Source: Brevundimonas bacteroides DSM 4726
Lineage (GTDB): Bacteria; Pseudomonadota; Alphaproteobacteria; Caulobacterales; Caulobacteraceae
Assembly: GCF_000701445.1 (NCBI RefSeq)
Contig: NZ_JNIX01000014.1
Coordinates: forward strand, 87,101 to 151,100
Direction: 5' to 3'
Length of the DNA: 64,000 nt
Positions 9,601 to 17,164 of this stretch are shown in pieces. The position numbers and the translations under genes were made by a program. The notes under the pieces are model-generated. The model was not told where the DNA came from, did not search any database, and saw only the letters and a program-made list of their open reading frames with translations. The first letter of the stretch is position 1; every line of letters begins with the position of its first letter.

Positions 9601-11564
9601 AGCGCCACTTCCGCGAGATCGGCAAGGACATCCAGTCCGAGCCCTTCACGGTCGTCGGCGTCGGCGACATGTCGGGCGACGTGTTCGGCAACGGGCTCTT
9701 GCTGTCGAAGGCTTCGAAGCTGATCGCCGCCTTCGATCACCGCGACATCTTCATCGACCCCAATCCTGACCCGGCCCGGTCGTGGGAAGAGCGCAACCGC
9801 CTGTTCCAGCTGCCGCGCTCATCCTGGCAGGACTATGACAAGGCGCTGATCTCGGCGGGCGGCGGGGTCTTCTCGCGCGGGGCCAAGTCGATCGAGCTGA
9901 CGCCCGAGATCAAGGCGGCGCTGGACATCGCCGAGGACAGCCTGGACCCCGTCAGCCTGATCCGCGCCATCCTGAAGGCCCCTGCCGAACTGCTCTACCT
10001 CGGCGGCATCGGCACCTATGTGAAGTCCGTCGCCGAGACCGACGCCCAGGTCGGCGACAAGGGCACCGACGCTCTGCGGATCAACGCCGACGAGCTCAGG
10101 GTCAAGGTGGTAGGCGAAGGCGCCAACCTCGGCTTCACCCAGGCGGGCCGGATCGCTTTCGCCGCGAGCGGCGGACGGATCAACACCGACGCCATCGACA
10201 ACTCCGCCGGCGTCGACACCTCTGACCACGAGGTCAACATCAAGATCCTGGTCGGATCGGCCGTGACCAACGGCGTCCTGCCGCTCGAGGAGCGCGTGCC
10301 ATTGCTCGCCTCCATGACGGACGAGGTGGCGGCCAAGGTCCTGGCCCACAACTACGATCAGACCCTGGCCCTGACGCTGCAGCAGGCGGAAGGCGTCGAT
10401 GGTCTGGACGCCCAGCAGAGGTTCATGCAGGCGCTGACGGCGCGCGGGAAGCTGGATCGCAAGGTCGAGGGCCTGCCCAGCGACCAGCGCGTGCAGGAGA
10501 TGAAGCAGGCGGGACAGGCACTGACGCGCCCCGAACTGGCCGTGCTGATGGCCTATTCCAAGCTGGAGCTGTCCGACGACATCGTCGCCTCTACGGCGCC
10601 GGAGGACCCCTTCTTCGAGGAGACCCTGGTCCGCTACTTCCCGCAGGCGCTGGGGCGCTTCGAGGGGCAGATGCGCGGGCACCGGCTGCGTCGCGAGATC
10701 ATCGCGACCGTCCTGTCCAACGAGATCGTCAACATGGCGGGGCCGACCTTCCCCGACCGCCTGCGAGGTGCGTCGGGCTGCGACACTACCGCCTTGGTCA
10801 TCGCGTTCGAGGCAGCGCGGCGGGTGTTCCGGCTGGACGAAGCCTGGGATGCGGTAAGCGCCCTGGACCTCAAGGTTCCGGCCGAGACCCAGACGGCGCT
10901 CTACAGCGAGATCTCGACGGTGCTTCGCCGCCAGACCTTCTGGCTGGCACGCCGCGCGGGTCGCTCCGGCGCGACGGTGGCAGGCCTGATCGAGGCCTAC
11001 CGTCCGGCGGCCGACTCCCTGCGGGCTGCGGGCGGCGATGTCCTGTCTCGATTCGAACAGACGCGGCTGGCCGAGCGGCTGAAGCGCTTCGCTGACATGG
11101 GCGTGGGCGAGGAGCTGGCTCAGACCATTTCGATGCTGCGCCCGCTGGTAGCTACGGCCGACATCGGCGACCTCGCGCGAGAAGCCGGGTGGTCCGAGCC
11201 TCGCATGGCGCGGCTGTATCATCAGGTCGGGGCCGCCTTCGACTTCGATCGCCTGCGCGCGGCCGCTGGTGCCGTTCCTTCGGTCGATCACTTCGATCGT
11301 CTCGCGGTGCGCCGCCTGATCGAGGACTTGATGGGCGAGCAGGTCGCCCTGACGCGCGCCGTGGCCAAGGTCTCCGATCCGGCGGTAGGCGACAACGAAG
11401 CCAGCGCCGAAGCCGCCGTCGATGCGTGGATCGGCTCGCGGCAGGGTCTGGTCGAGGGTGTCCGCGCCTCGGTTGACGAGATCGAGGCTTCTGGCACCGG
11501 CTGGACCTTTGCCAAGTTGACCATCGCCAACGGTCAGATCCGGCAGGTCACGGGGACGCTCTGA
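6684..11564 (+). CDS. gdhB: Large NAD-specific glutamate dehydrogenase (180-kDa class)
   Basis: The enzyme oxidatively deaminates L-glutamate to 2-oxoglutarate and ammonia with NAD+. The 1626-residue length is typical of the large bacterial GDH class. The catalytic core, roughly residues 700-1250, contains RFGPVARGGLRWSDRRDDF, KNAVIVPVGSKGGFFPK and a nucleotide-binding segment around FTVVGVGDMSGDVFGNG; the N-terminal half holds ACT-like regulatory domains seen in the family. The frame is open to 6501, but the ATG at 6684 is chosen because a strong terminator lies at 6551-6584. The stop TGA overlaps the ATG of the following UspA gene by one base, so the two are probably co-translated. The symbol gdhB follows common use for this class; gdh2 is also used. 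Confidence 0.93.
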   Translation: MSGETRSPAPISSAEALRAAFARARGGGGPLDGLEQSFVDQAFEDYAEDETPELSPEDVAGLLADAWGWSERRAPGEAPLINIQPLSVGGRETPYDVLRIVQDDRPFLVDSAMGELADAGVSVRALFHPVLALSRQADGSRRANGGDTRESVIVVVLDPLPQDRREALAASLAEALSDVHLAVADFGKMSALMERSVAHLEARPGGIDPEVVAENLAFLRWLNDDHFVFLGARDYDYPRTADGGYAHEAPLDQSAEGVGVLRDRERTVLRRSSEPAVLTAQMKRQMDLSEPVTVAKANLRSRVHRRAYMDYVGVKRYGEDGRPSGETRFVGLFTAEAYDRAASQVPLIRRKVANALARAAKAPGSHNEKRLKNILENYPRDELFQISEDELLETALGILHLYDRPRIKTFTRKDPFDRFVSVLAFIPRERYDAGVRERIGKILARAWGGRLSAWYPQLSDAPLVRIHYIVGVTPGDHPTPDARALEAEITEAGRSWVDRFEGALRAADIDDVEIGALSSRWAEAFGPGYRARYDAAEAVADLQEFDRLGEGEPVAVRAFRHSSDSPLQFRFKLYHLGAAVPLSDVLPILADMGLKTLEEFGNAVHPTGGGEIHVHEFLLEDPRGEALAFGDVKGPFEEAFKAVWTGRTESDGFNRLVLELGVGWREAALIRTLARYRQQTGLDPSQAVQEEALRDYPAIARALVSLFACKFDPAHGGSADDRAGQISELQAKIDRLLMEVKSLDHDRALRRIAALIGAVKRTNYFQVGSDGAPKPHISIKIASRELDDLPLPKPYREIFVWAPHIEGVHLRFGPVARGGLRWSDRRDDFRTEVLGLVKAQQVKNAVIVPVGSKGGFFPKYLSRIVRAGGDRDAQQAEAVRAYKTFLSGLLDITDNIGADGGVIRPANVVPFEGDDPYLVVAADKGTATFSDIANGVSAEYGFWLDDAFASGGSVGYDHKAMGITARGAWEAVKRHFREIGKDIQSEPFTVVGVGDMSGDVFGNGLLLSKASKLIAAFDHRDIFIDPNPDPARSWEERNRLFQLPRSSWQDYDKALISAGGGVFSRGAKSIELTPEIKAALDIAEDSLDPVSLIRAILKAPAELLYLGGIGTYVKSVAETDAQVGDKGTDALRINADELRVKVVGEGANLGFTQAGRIAFAASGGRINTDAIDNSAGVDTSDHEVNIKILVGSAVTNGVLPLEERVPLLASMTDEVAAKVLAHNYDQTLALTLQQAEGVDGLDAQQRFMQALTARGKLDRKVEGLPSDQRVQEMKQAGQALTRPELAVLMAYSKLELSDDIVASTAPEDPFFEETLVRYFPQALGRFEGQMRGHRLRREIIATVLSNEIVNMAGPTFPDRLRGASGCDTTALVIAFEAARRVFRLDEAWDAVSALDLKVPAETQTALYSEISTVLRRQTFWLARRAGRSGATVAGLIEAYRPAADSLRAAGGDVLSRFEQTRLAERLKRFADMGVGEELAQTISMLRPLVATADIGDLAREAGWSEPRMARLYHQVGAAFDFDRLRAAAGAVPSVDHFDRLAVRRLIEDLMGEQVALTRAVAKVSDPAVGDNEASAEAAVDAWIGSRQGLVEGVRASVDEIEASGTGWTFAKLTIANGQIRQVTGTL

Positions 11565-12028
11565 TGCCGAGGAAGTTCCTGGTCGTGGTCGACGACAGTC
11601 CCGAGTTCGAGGCGGCGCTGCGCTACGCCTCGCGTCGGGCGCGCTCGACCGGCGGCCGGGTGGCGCTGCTCCGGATCATCCCCGATCAGTCCGATGAGCA
11701 CTGGGCGGGCGTGCGCGAGGAAATCGAACGTCAGCAGCGGGCGGAAGCCGAGGAGCTGCTGACACGGCTGGGCGAGGAGGCGGCGTCGCGATCCGGGACC
11801 AAGCCCGTTTTCCTGATCGAACAGGGCGATCCCCACTCCGCCATCCGCAAGGTCTGCGCCGACGATCCCGAGATCAAGATTCTGGTCCTGGCGGCAGGAT
11901 CGGGAGCCCGAGGGCCAGGACCTCTGGTCAGCGCCGTGCTCAAAGGTTCGGGCTTCGGCGGGCGCAAGCTGCCGGTGACGATCGTTCCGGGCGAGCTGAC
12001 CGACGCCGAGATCGAGGATCTGGCCTAG
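11564..12028 (+). CDS. Universal stress protein A family protein
   Basis: The 154-residue protein begins with FLVVVDDSPEFEAALRYA, the usual first strand and helix of the Usp fold, and has a later LVLAAGSGARGPGPLVSAVL segment in the region where ATP-binding Usp proteins carry the glycine-rich loop (G-2x-G-9x-G-S). The glycine pattern is only approximate, so ATP binding is uncertain. It starts at an ATG overlapping the stop of the glutamate dehydrogenase gene (TGATG), which suggests coupled expression. The role is probably in stress or energy status, but no partner is evident. Confidence 0.8.
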   Translation: MPRKFLVVVDDSPEFEAALRYASRRARSTGGRVALLRIIPDQSDEHWAGVREEIERQQRAEAEELLTRLGEEAASRSGTKPVFLIEQGDPHSAIRKVCADDPEIKILVLAAGSGARGPGPLVSAVLKGSGFGGRKLPVTIVPGELTDAEIEDLA

Positions 12029-12034
12029 TCGGAG

Positions 12035-12070
12035 GCGCTAACGCTCGGCAAGCGGCGGCTCGGCCTGAGC
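12035..12070 (+). repeat. Diverged copy of the dispersed GCTAACGCTCGGC repeat
   Basis: The first 15 bases (GCGCTAACGCTCGGC) are identical to the start of the repeat at 28416, after which the sequence departs from the family. It lies in the short gap between the UspA gene and the Nfu gene. I regard it as a decayed or partial member; the downstream stem seen in other copies is not conserved here. Confidence 0.45.
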
Positions 12071-12113
12071 GTCGGGTCTTGAAGGCGGCGGATCAGAGGC
12101 GCATCTCTGACCC

Positions 12114-12668
12114 ATGTTCATCCAGACCGAACCCACGCCAAATCCGAACGTCCTGAAGTTCATCCCTGGACGCATCGTGTCGAGCACGCCGCGCGAGTTC
12201 CTGTCGATCGATCAGGCGTTGGCTTCACCCCTCGCCGAGGCCCTGTTCCAACTGGAGGAAGTGACCGGCGTCTTCTTCGGCGACGACTACGTCTCGGTGA
12301 CCCGCGCCCCTCACGGCCGGGACTGGAGCGAGATCAAGCCCGAGGTCCTGGCGGCGGTGATGGACCACTTCACTTCCGGCGCGCCCTTGATCCGCGAAGG
12401 TGCGGAGAGCGAGACCGAGTCCGCCGAGGACTCCGAGATCGTGGCCGAGATCAAGTCGCTGCTGGACAGCCGCATCCGTCCGGCCGTGGCCCAGGACGGC
12501 GGCGACATCCTGTTCGACGCCTTCGACGAGGAAACGGGTGTCCTGTCCCTGCGGATGCGCGGCGCCTGCGCGGGCTGTCCATCGTCGGCGATGACGCTGA
12601 AGGCGGGCGTCGAGCAGATGATGCGCCACTATGTGCCCGAGGTGACGCGCGTCGAGCAGGTCATCTGA
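12114..12668 (+). CDS. Nfu-type iron-sulfur cluster scaffold/carrier
   Basis: The 184-residue protein has the N-terminal Nfu domain (MFIQTEPTPNPNVLKF onwards, to about residue 90) and a C-terminal NifU-like domain with the cluster-binding CxxC in GACAGCPSSAMTLK (Cys152 and Cys155). Proteins with this layout (mitochondrial Nfu1 type) bind a [4Fe-4S] cluster between two monomers and pass it to target enzymes. Length and motif spacing are normal. It is followed after 3 bases by tsaB, a pairing I recall from other Caulobacterales. A client nearby could be MiaB, which needs two [4Fe-4S] clusters, but that link is inference. Confidence 0.92.
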   Translation: MFIQTEPTPNPNVLKFIPGRIVSSTPREFLSIDQALASPLAEALFQLEEVTGVFFGDDYVSVTRAPHGRDWSEIKPEVLAAVMDHFTSGAPLIREGAESETESAEDSEIVAEIKSLLDSRIRPAVAQDGGDILFDAFDEETGVLSLRMRGACAGCPSSAMTLKAGVEQMMRHYVPEVTRVEQVI

Positions 12669-12671
12669 CTC

Positions 12672-13322
12672 TTGCGCACCCTTGTCATCGACACGGCGCT
12701 CGGAGCGTGCACCGCCGCCGTGTGTGAGGGCGGCCAGGTCATGGGCCTGCGCAGCGAAGTGATGGCGCGCGGCCATTCCGAGAGGTTGGGCGGCTTCGTT
12801 CGTGACGCGGTTCATGACACTGGCGGCCTTGATGACGTGGACCGGATCGGCGTCACAATCGGGCCCGGCTCTTTCACGGGCCTGAGAGTTGGTTTGGCCT
12901 TTGCGCTGGGACTGGGTCAGGCGCTTGGCAGACCGGTGATCGGGGTTTCCAGCCTGCAGGCGCTGGCCTGGTCCTTGGGCGGGGGCCCGTCCGGACCCGT
13001 GGCAGTCGTCATCGATGCGCGACGCGGTGAGGTTTATCTTCAGACCTTCATGGATGGAGAGGCGATATGCGACGCCCGGGCCGTCAGCATCGAGGATGCC
13101 CGGATGGTTCTCAACAACGACAGCCGGCCCTGGCGCTGGGCCGGGAGCGGAGCGGGGCTTCTGGCACCGGAGGCCACCACAATCGTCACCGAGCCAACGG
13201 CCTCGGCACTGGCCAAGCTCACCGAGCGTCTGGACCCGGCGAGCCACCCGGCTCGGCCCCTCTATCTGCGCGCGCCCGACGCCACGCCTCCGACCAGGCT
13301 TCCGGGACAGGCACGCGCGTGA
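12672..13322 (+). CDS. tsaB: tRNA threonylcarbamoyladenosine biosynthesis protein TsaB
   Basis: TsaB is the catalytically inactive paralogue of TsaD that works with TsaC, TsaD and TsaE to make t6A37 on tRNAs reading ANN codons. The 216-residue product has the ASKHA start TLVIDTALGACTAAV and the conserved segments RGHSERL and VTIGPGSFTGLRVGLAFALGL. It starts at TTG 12672. Its stop overlaps the GTG start of rimI by 3 bases, a coupling frequent for tsaB-rimI pairs. Confidence 0.92.
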   Translation: MRTLVIDTALGACTAAVCEGGQVMGLRSEVMARGHSERLGGFVRDAVHDTGGLDDVDRIGVTIGPGSFTGLRVGLAFALGLGQALGRPVIGVSSLQALAWSLGGGPSGPVAVVIDARRGEVYLQTFMDGEAICDARAVSIEDARMVLNNDSRPWRWAGSGAGLLAPEATTIVTEPTASALAKLTERLDPASHPARPLYLRAPDATPPTRLPGQARA

Positions 13323-13768
13323 CGACGGGGGGCCCGGGTTCAGAGTTGGCGCGAGGTCTGGCAGCCATTCACGCCGAGGCTTTCGACAGCCCCTGGACAG
13401 CGCGGACCTTCGCCGAACTTCTGGATCAGCCCGGCATCGCCCTCGAGGTCGAAGGGGATGGATTTATGCTCGTTCAGGTCGCCGCTGATGAAGCCGAGAT
13501 CCTGACACTGGCGGTCCGACCGTCGGCGCGACGCACGGGCGTCGCGACGCGCCTCATCGAGAAGGCGGCCGCACGGATCGTTGCCGCTGGCGGGCGTCGA
13601 CTGTTTCTGGAGGTGGCCGAGGACAACGCCGCCGGCCGGGCCCTCTATGCCCGTCTCGGTTTCGAGCCGGTCGGCCGCCGGCCCCGCTATTATGCCCGGC
13701 CAGACGGTCCCGCCGTCGACGCTCTGCTTCTGGCTCGCAATTTGTCCGCCCCGCTTCCCACCGCCTGA
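13319..13768 (+). CDS. rimI: RimI-type GNAT N-acetyltransferase
   Basis: The product (149 residues from GTG 13319) is a compact GNAT protein with the acetyl-CoA binding segment LAVRPSARRTGVATRLIEKA and the C-terminal FLEVAEDNAAGRALYARLGF typical of RimI, which acetylates the N-terminal alanine of ribosomal protein S18. The frame is open further upstream inside tsaB, but the GTG overlapping the tsaB stop (GTGA) gives a normal RimI length. The neighbours tsaB and fur support the call. The exact substrate of this copy is inferred from the family. Confidence 0.88.
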   Translation: MTTGGPGSELARGLAAIHAEAFDSPWTARTFAELLDQPGIALEVEGDGFMLVQVAADEAEILTLAVRPSARRTGVATRLIEKAAARIVAAGGRRLFLEVAEDNAAGRALYARLGFEPVGRRPRYYARPDGPAVDALLLARNLSAPLPTA

Positions 13769-13790
13769 TCCGGGGCTTATCTTCCCGCCC

Positions 13791-14270
13791 ATGGACCGGA
13801 TCGAGAAACTCTGCGCCGAGCGCGGCATGCGCATGACCGAACAGCGGCGGGTCATCGCCCGTGTGCTGTCCAGCGCCGAGGACCATCCCGACGTCGAGGA
13901 GCTGTACCGCCGCGCCTCGGGCATCGACCCGCACATCTCGATCGCTACGGTCTATCGCACCGTGCGCCTGTTCGAGGAGGCCGGGGTCGTCGAGAAACAT
14001 GACTTCGGCGATGGCCGTTCGCGCTATGAAGAGGCCGGCGACGACCACCATGACCACCTCATCGATACCAAGACAGGGGAGGTCATCGAGTTCTTCGACG
14101 CCGAGATCGAGCGGCTGAAATCCGAGATCGCCGAGCGGCTGGGCTTCGAGCTGGTGGGACACAAGCTGGAGCTATACGGAAAACCCATTCCGGGGGCCGA
14201 GCCGTCGCGGCGCGAGGGCCTGATCTATACGCGCAACGTCGCCAGGGTCGCGCCCGAGAAGGTGTCCTGA
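13791..14270 (+). CDS. fur: Ferric uptake regulator family repressor
   Basis: The 159-residue protein has an N-terminal winged helix (QRRVIARVLSSAEDHPDVEELY, then SIATVYRTVRLFEEAGVV) and a C-terminal metal-binding dimerisation domain with DDHHDHLIDTKTGEVIEF. The position where E. coli Fur has the first CxxC reads DTKTG, and no second CxxC is present, so the structural zinc-cysteine site is absent; this is usual for alphaproteobacterial Fur/Mur. It probably senses Fe2+ and represses iron uptake, although some alphaproteobacterial members respond to Mn2+. The start is ATG 13791, 22 bases after rimI. A Fur-like box lies in front of the TonB receptor gene at 46007 in this window. Confidence 0.9.
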   Translation: MDRIEKLCAERGMRMTEQRRVIARVLSSAEDHPDVEELYRRASGIDPHISIATVYRTVRLFEEAGVVEKHDFGDGRSRYEEAGDDHHDHLIDTKTGEVIEFFDAEIERLKSEIAERLGFELVGHKLELYGKPIPGAEPSRREGLIYTRNVARVAPEKVS

Positions 14271-14327
14271 GCCCCGTCGGGCACCGCCCGCCTTGCGGTC
14301 GCCGGGATCGGCGATCATAAGCCGCCC

Positions 14328-15725
14328 ATGTCCGAGACCCTGACCCCGCCGCAGGCCGGGACGGTCGCGACGCCGGAGACCGCTCCCGGCGTCAAGCGAC
14401 TGTTCATCAAGACCTACGGCTGCCAGATGAACGTGTATGACAGCGAGCGCATGGCCGATGTGCTGCGCCCGCTCGGTTATGCCCCGACCGACACGGCCGA
14501 GGGCGCGGATTTCGTCATCCTGAACACCTGCCACATCCGCGAGAAGGCGGCCGAGAAGGTCTATTCCGAGCTCGGCAAACTGCGCGAGATGAAGGAGAGC
14601 CGATCCGGCGCCATGACCATCGCGGTCGCCGGCTGCGTGGCCCAGGCCGAGGGCGAGGAGATCATGCGTCGCCAGCCGGCGGTCGATCTGGTGGTCGGCC
14701 CCCAGGCCTATCATCAGCTTCCCGAGCTGCTGACCCGCACGGCGCGCGCGCGCGGCGAGCGCATCGGGGCCGACTTCGCCGCCGACGAGAAGTTCGACAG
14801 CCTGCCCGAAGCGCGCGGCATCAATGGGCCGACCGCCTTCCTGACGGTGCAGGAAGGCTGCGACAAGTTCTGCAGCTTCTGCGTGGTGCCCTATACGCGG
14901 GGCGCCGAGTGGTCGCGTCCGGCCGAAGCCGTTCTGGCGGAGGCGGGCGGACTGGCGGCCCAGGGTGTGCGCGAGCTGACCCTGCTGGGCCAGAACGTCA
15001 ACGCCTATGACGGCGCAGGGCCGGACGGCTCGGTCTGGACGCTGGCGCGCCTGGCGCGAGCGCTGGCCGAAATCGAAGGCATCGACCGTATCCGCTATAC
15101 GACCAGCCACCCCAATGACATGGCCGACGACCTGATCGCGGCCCATGCCGAGCTGCCCCACCTTATGCCCTATCTGCACCTGCCGGTTCAGTCAGGCTCG
15201 GACCGCATCCTGCGGCTGATGAACAGGAAGCACGGGCGACAGAAGTACATCGACCTGATCGGACGGATCCGCGAGGCGCGGCCGGACATGGCGTTATCGG
15301 GGGACTTCATCGTCGGCTTCCCCGGCGAGACCGACCGGGATTTCGAGGACACCCTCGATCTGGTGCGGCAGGTGAACTACGCCTCGGCCTTCAGCTTCAT
15401 GTATTCGCCGCGCCCCGGGACGCCCGCCGCCGGAATTGGGACGCAGGTGCCGGCCGACGTCTCGCTGACCCGGCTCCACGCGCTGCAGGTGCTGCTCCTG
15501 GAGCAGCAGGTCGCCTTCAACAAGGCCCAGGTCGGCAAGACCCTGGACGTGCTGTTCGAGAAGAAGGGCCGCCATGGGCGTCAGGCCATCGGCCGCTCGC
15601 CCTATTTGCAGTCCGTCCATGCCGAGGACGCGGATCATCTGATCGGACAGATCGTTCCCGTCGAGATCGTGAGCGGACAACAGAACAGTCTGACCGGACG
15701 GCTCCTTCAAGAGAAGGCGGCCTGA
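14328..15725 (+). CDS. miaB: tRNA-2-methylthio-N6-isopentenyladenosine37 synthase MiaB
   Basis: MiaB is a radical-SAM methylthiotransferase that adds a methylthio group to i6A37 of tRNA. The 465-residue protein has the N-terminal MTTase domain with three cluster cysteines (Cys32 in TYGCQMN, Cys68 in LNTCHIREK, Cys103 in VAGCVAQ), the radical-SAM CxxxCxxC (Cys178, Cys182, Cys185 in [17 protein letters not shown]) and a C-terminal TRAM-like segment after about residue 395. All six cysteines are in place. The phoH start follows the stop directly, so miaB-phoH-ybeY-lnt forms an operon with contiguous or overlapping genes. Confidence 0.96.
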   Translation: MSETLTPPQAGTVATPETAPGVKRLFIKTYGCQMNVYDSERMADVLRPLGYAPTDTAEGADFVILNTCHIREKAAEKVYSELGKLREMKESRSGAMTIAVAGCVAQAEGEEIMRRQPAVDLVVGPQAYHQLPELLTRTARARGERIGADFAADEKFDSLPEARGINGPTAFLTVQEGCDKFCSFCVVPYTRGAEWSRPAEAVLAEAGGLAAQGVRELTLLGQNVNAYDGAGPDGSVWTLARLARALAEIEGIDRIRYTTSHPNDMADDLIAAHAELPHLMPYLHLPVQSGSDRILRLMNRKHGRQKYIDLIGRIREARPDMALSGDFIVGFPGETDRDFEDTLDLVRQVNYASAFSFMYSPRPGTPAAGIGTQVPADVSLTRLHALQVLLLEQQVAFNKAQVGKTLDVLFEKKGRHGRQAIGRSPYLQSVHAEDADHLIGQIVPVEIVSGQQNSLTGRLLQEKAA

Positions 15726-16715
15726 GTGGCGCGAGAATCCGAGTTCCTCGCCTTGGACGACCGCGCGCTGCGTGCTGTCATCGGGCCGAACAGCCGCCAT
15801 GTCGCCCTGATCGAGGACGCCTTCAAGGTGCTGATCGAGGCTCCCGGCGGCGGGGTTTCGATCAACGGAGGAGCCCGCGACCGCGCAAACGCCAAGACGG
15901 TGATTGCGGCCCTGGTCGCCCGCGCCGACAAGGGCGCCGATGTCAATGAGGCCGACGTGCGCGCCGGCATCGCCGCGGCGCGAGGCGGCGGCAAGGGCGC
16001 GCCCAGTTCCGATCCCATGGCCCTGCCGATCGGCAAGCGCGGGGCGATCGTGCCCAAGACCAACGCCCAGGCGCGCTATCTGGAGACCCTGTCGCGCTGC
16101 GAGCTGACCTTCGGCGTCGGCCCGGCGGGCACCGGTAAGACCTTCCTGGCCGCCGCCTATGGCGCGTCGCTGCTGCGGCGCGGGCAGGTCGACCGGCTGG
16201 TCATCACGCGCCCGGCGGTCGAGGCGGGCGAGAAGCTGGGCTTCCTGCCGGGCGATCTCAACGAGAAGGTCGATCCCTATCTGGCGCCGATCTGGGAGGC
16301 TCTGAACGACATCCTGGGGGCCGAGGACGTCCAGCGCCGGCGCGACAAGGGCGAGATCGAGGCCGCGCCCATCGCCTTCATGCGCGGCCGCACGCTGAGC
16401 CACGCCTTCATCATCGTCGACGAGGCCCAGAACACCAGCCGACTGCAGATGAAGATGGTCCTGACCCGTCTGGGCGAAGGCGCGCGCATGGTGGTGACGG
16501 GCGACCCCAGCCAGATAGACCTTCTGAACCCGCGCGACAGCGGCTTGGCCCATGCGCTGCGGATCCTGAAGGACGTCCAGGGCGTCGGCGTGCTGGCCTT
16601 CGAGGCCGAGGACGTGGTGCGTCACGCCATGGTCGAGCGGATCGTGCGCGCCTACGACGCCGATGCGACGCGCAGTCGCCCAGCTCCCGATCTCGAGGAC
16701 CCGTCCGAGCGATGA
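15726..16715 (+). CDS. phoH: PhoH-like ATPase
   Basis: The 329-residue protein has a short KH-like N-terminal region (residues about 15-55) and the PhoH P-loop ATPase domain with Walker A GPAGTGKT (132-139) followed by TRPAVEAGEKLGFLPGD, and a Walker B-type segment AFIIVDEAQNTS. The layout is that of the YbeZ/PhoL group, whose gene lies next to ybeY in many bacteria and which is thought to act with YbeY in rRNA metabolism. The start is GTG 15726, immediately after the miaB stop. The stop overlaps the ybeY ATG by 4 bases. Confidence 0.93.
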   Translation: MARESEFLALDDRALRAVIGPNSRHVALIEDAFKVLIEAPGGGVSINGGARDRANAKTVIAALVARADKGADVNEADVRAGIAAARGGGKGAPSSDPMALPIGKRGAIVPKTNAQARYLETLSRCELTFGVGPAGTGKTFLAAAYGASLLRRGQVDRLVITRPAVEAGEKLGFLPGDLNEKVDPYLAPIWEALNDILGAEDVQRRRDKGEIEAAPIAFMRGRTLSHAFIIVDEAQNTSRLQMKMVLTRLGEGARMVVTGDPSQIDLLNPRDSGLAHALRILKDVQGVGVLAFEAEDVVRHAMVERIVRAYDADATRSRPAPDLEDPSER

Positions 16716-17164
16716 TCGAGGTCGAGGTCGAGGACGCGGCGTGGTCGGCGTCGATCGCCGATGTCGAGGCCGTCGTGGCCCGTGCGGCCAAGGCGGCGCT
16801 GGGCGTCGCGACCGGCACGGTCACCGTCCTGCTGAGCGATGATGAGACGGTGCGCGACCTGAACGCCCGCTTTCGCGGAAAGGACAGGCCGACCAATGTC
16901 CTGTCCTTCCCCGCCGCCGCCATCCCCGGCGCGGATATCCAGCCCCTGGGCGACATCGTGCTCGGCTTTGGGGTCTGCGCCGACGAGGCGCGGGCGCAGG
17001 GCAGGAGCCTCTCGGATCACCTCTCTCACCTGACCGTCCATGGCGTGCTCCATCTGCTGGGCCGCGACCATGAGGACGATGTCGAGGCCGAGGCGATGGA
17101 GGCCGAGGAGCGCGAGATCCTGGCGACGCTCGGCGTGGCGGACCCCTATCTGGTGACGACGTGA
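16712..17164 (+). CDS. ybeY: Endoribonuclease YbeY
   Basis: YbeY is a zinc-dependent endoribonuclease needed for 16S rRNA 3'-end maturation and late 70S quality control. The 150-residue protein has the metal-binding H-x3-H-x5-H motif in HLTVHGVLHLLGRDH (His110, His114, His120) and the conserved NVLSFP segment. It starts at an ATG overlapping the phoH stop and its own stop overlaps the lnt start, so the three genes are probably translated in a coupled way. Confidence 0.95.
   Translation: MIEVEVEDAAWSASIADVEAVVARAAKAALGVATGTVTVLLSDDETVRDLNARFRGKDRPTNVLSFPAAAIPGADIQPLGDIVLGFGVCADEARAQGRSLSDHLSHLTVHGVLHLLGRDHEDDVEAEAMEAEEREILATLGVADPYLVTT

Noticed and set aside
6465..9740. Open frame of 1091 codons on the minus strand opposite the glutamate dehydrogenase gene
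   Set aside because: It is a shadow of the GC-rich plus-strand gene: its translation is rich in Arg, Ala, Gly, Asp and His with no family similarity, whereas the plus strand encodes a well-recognised enzyme.
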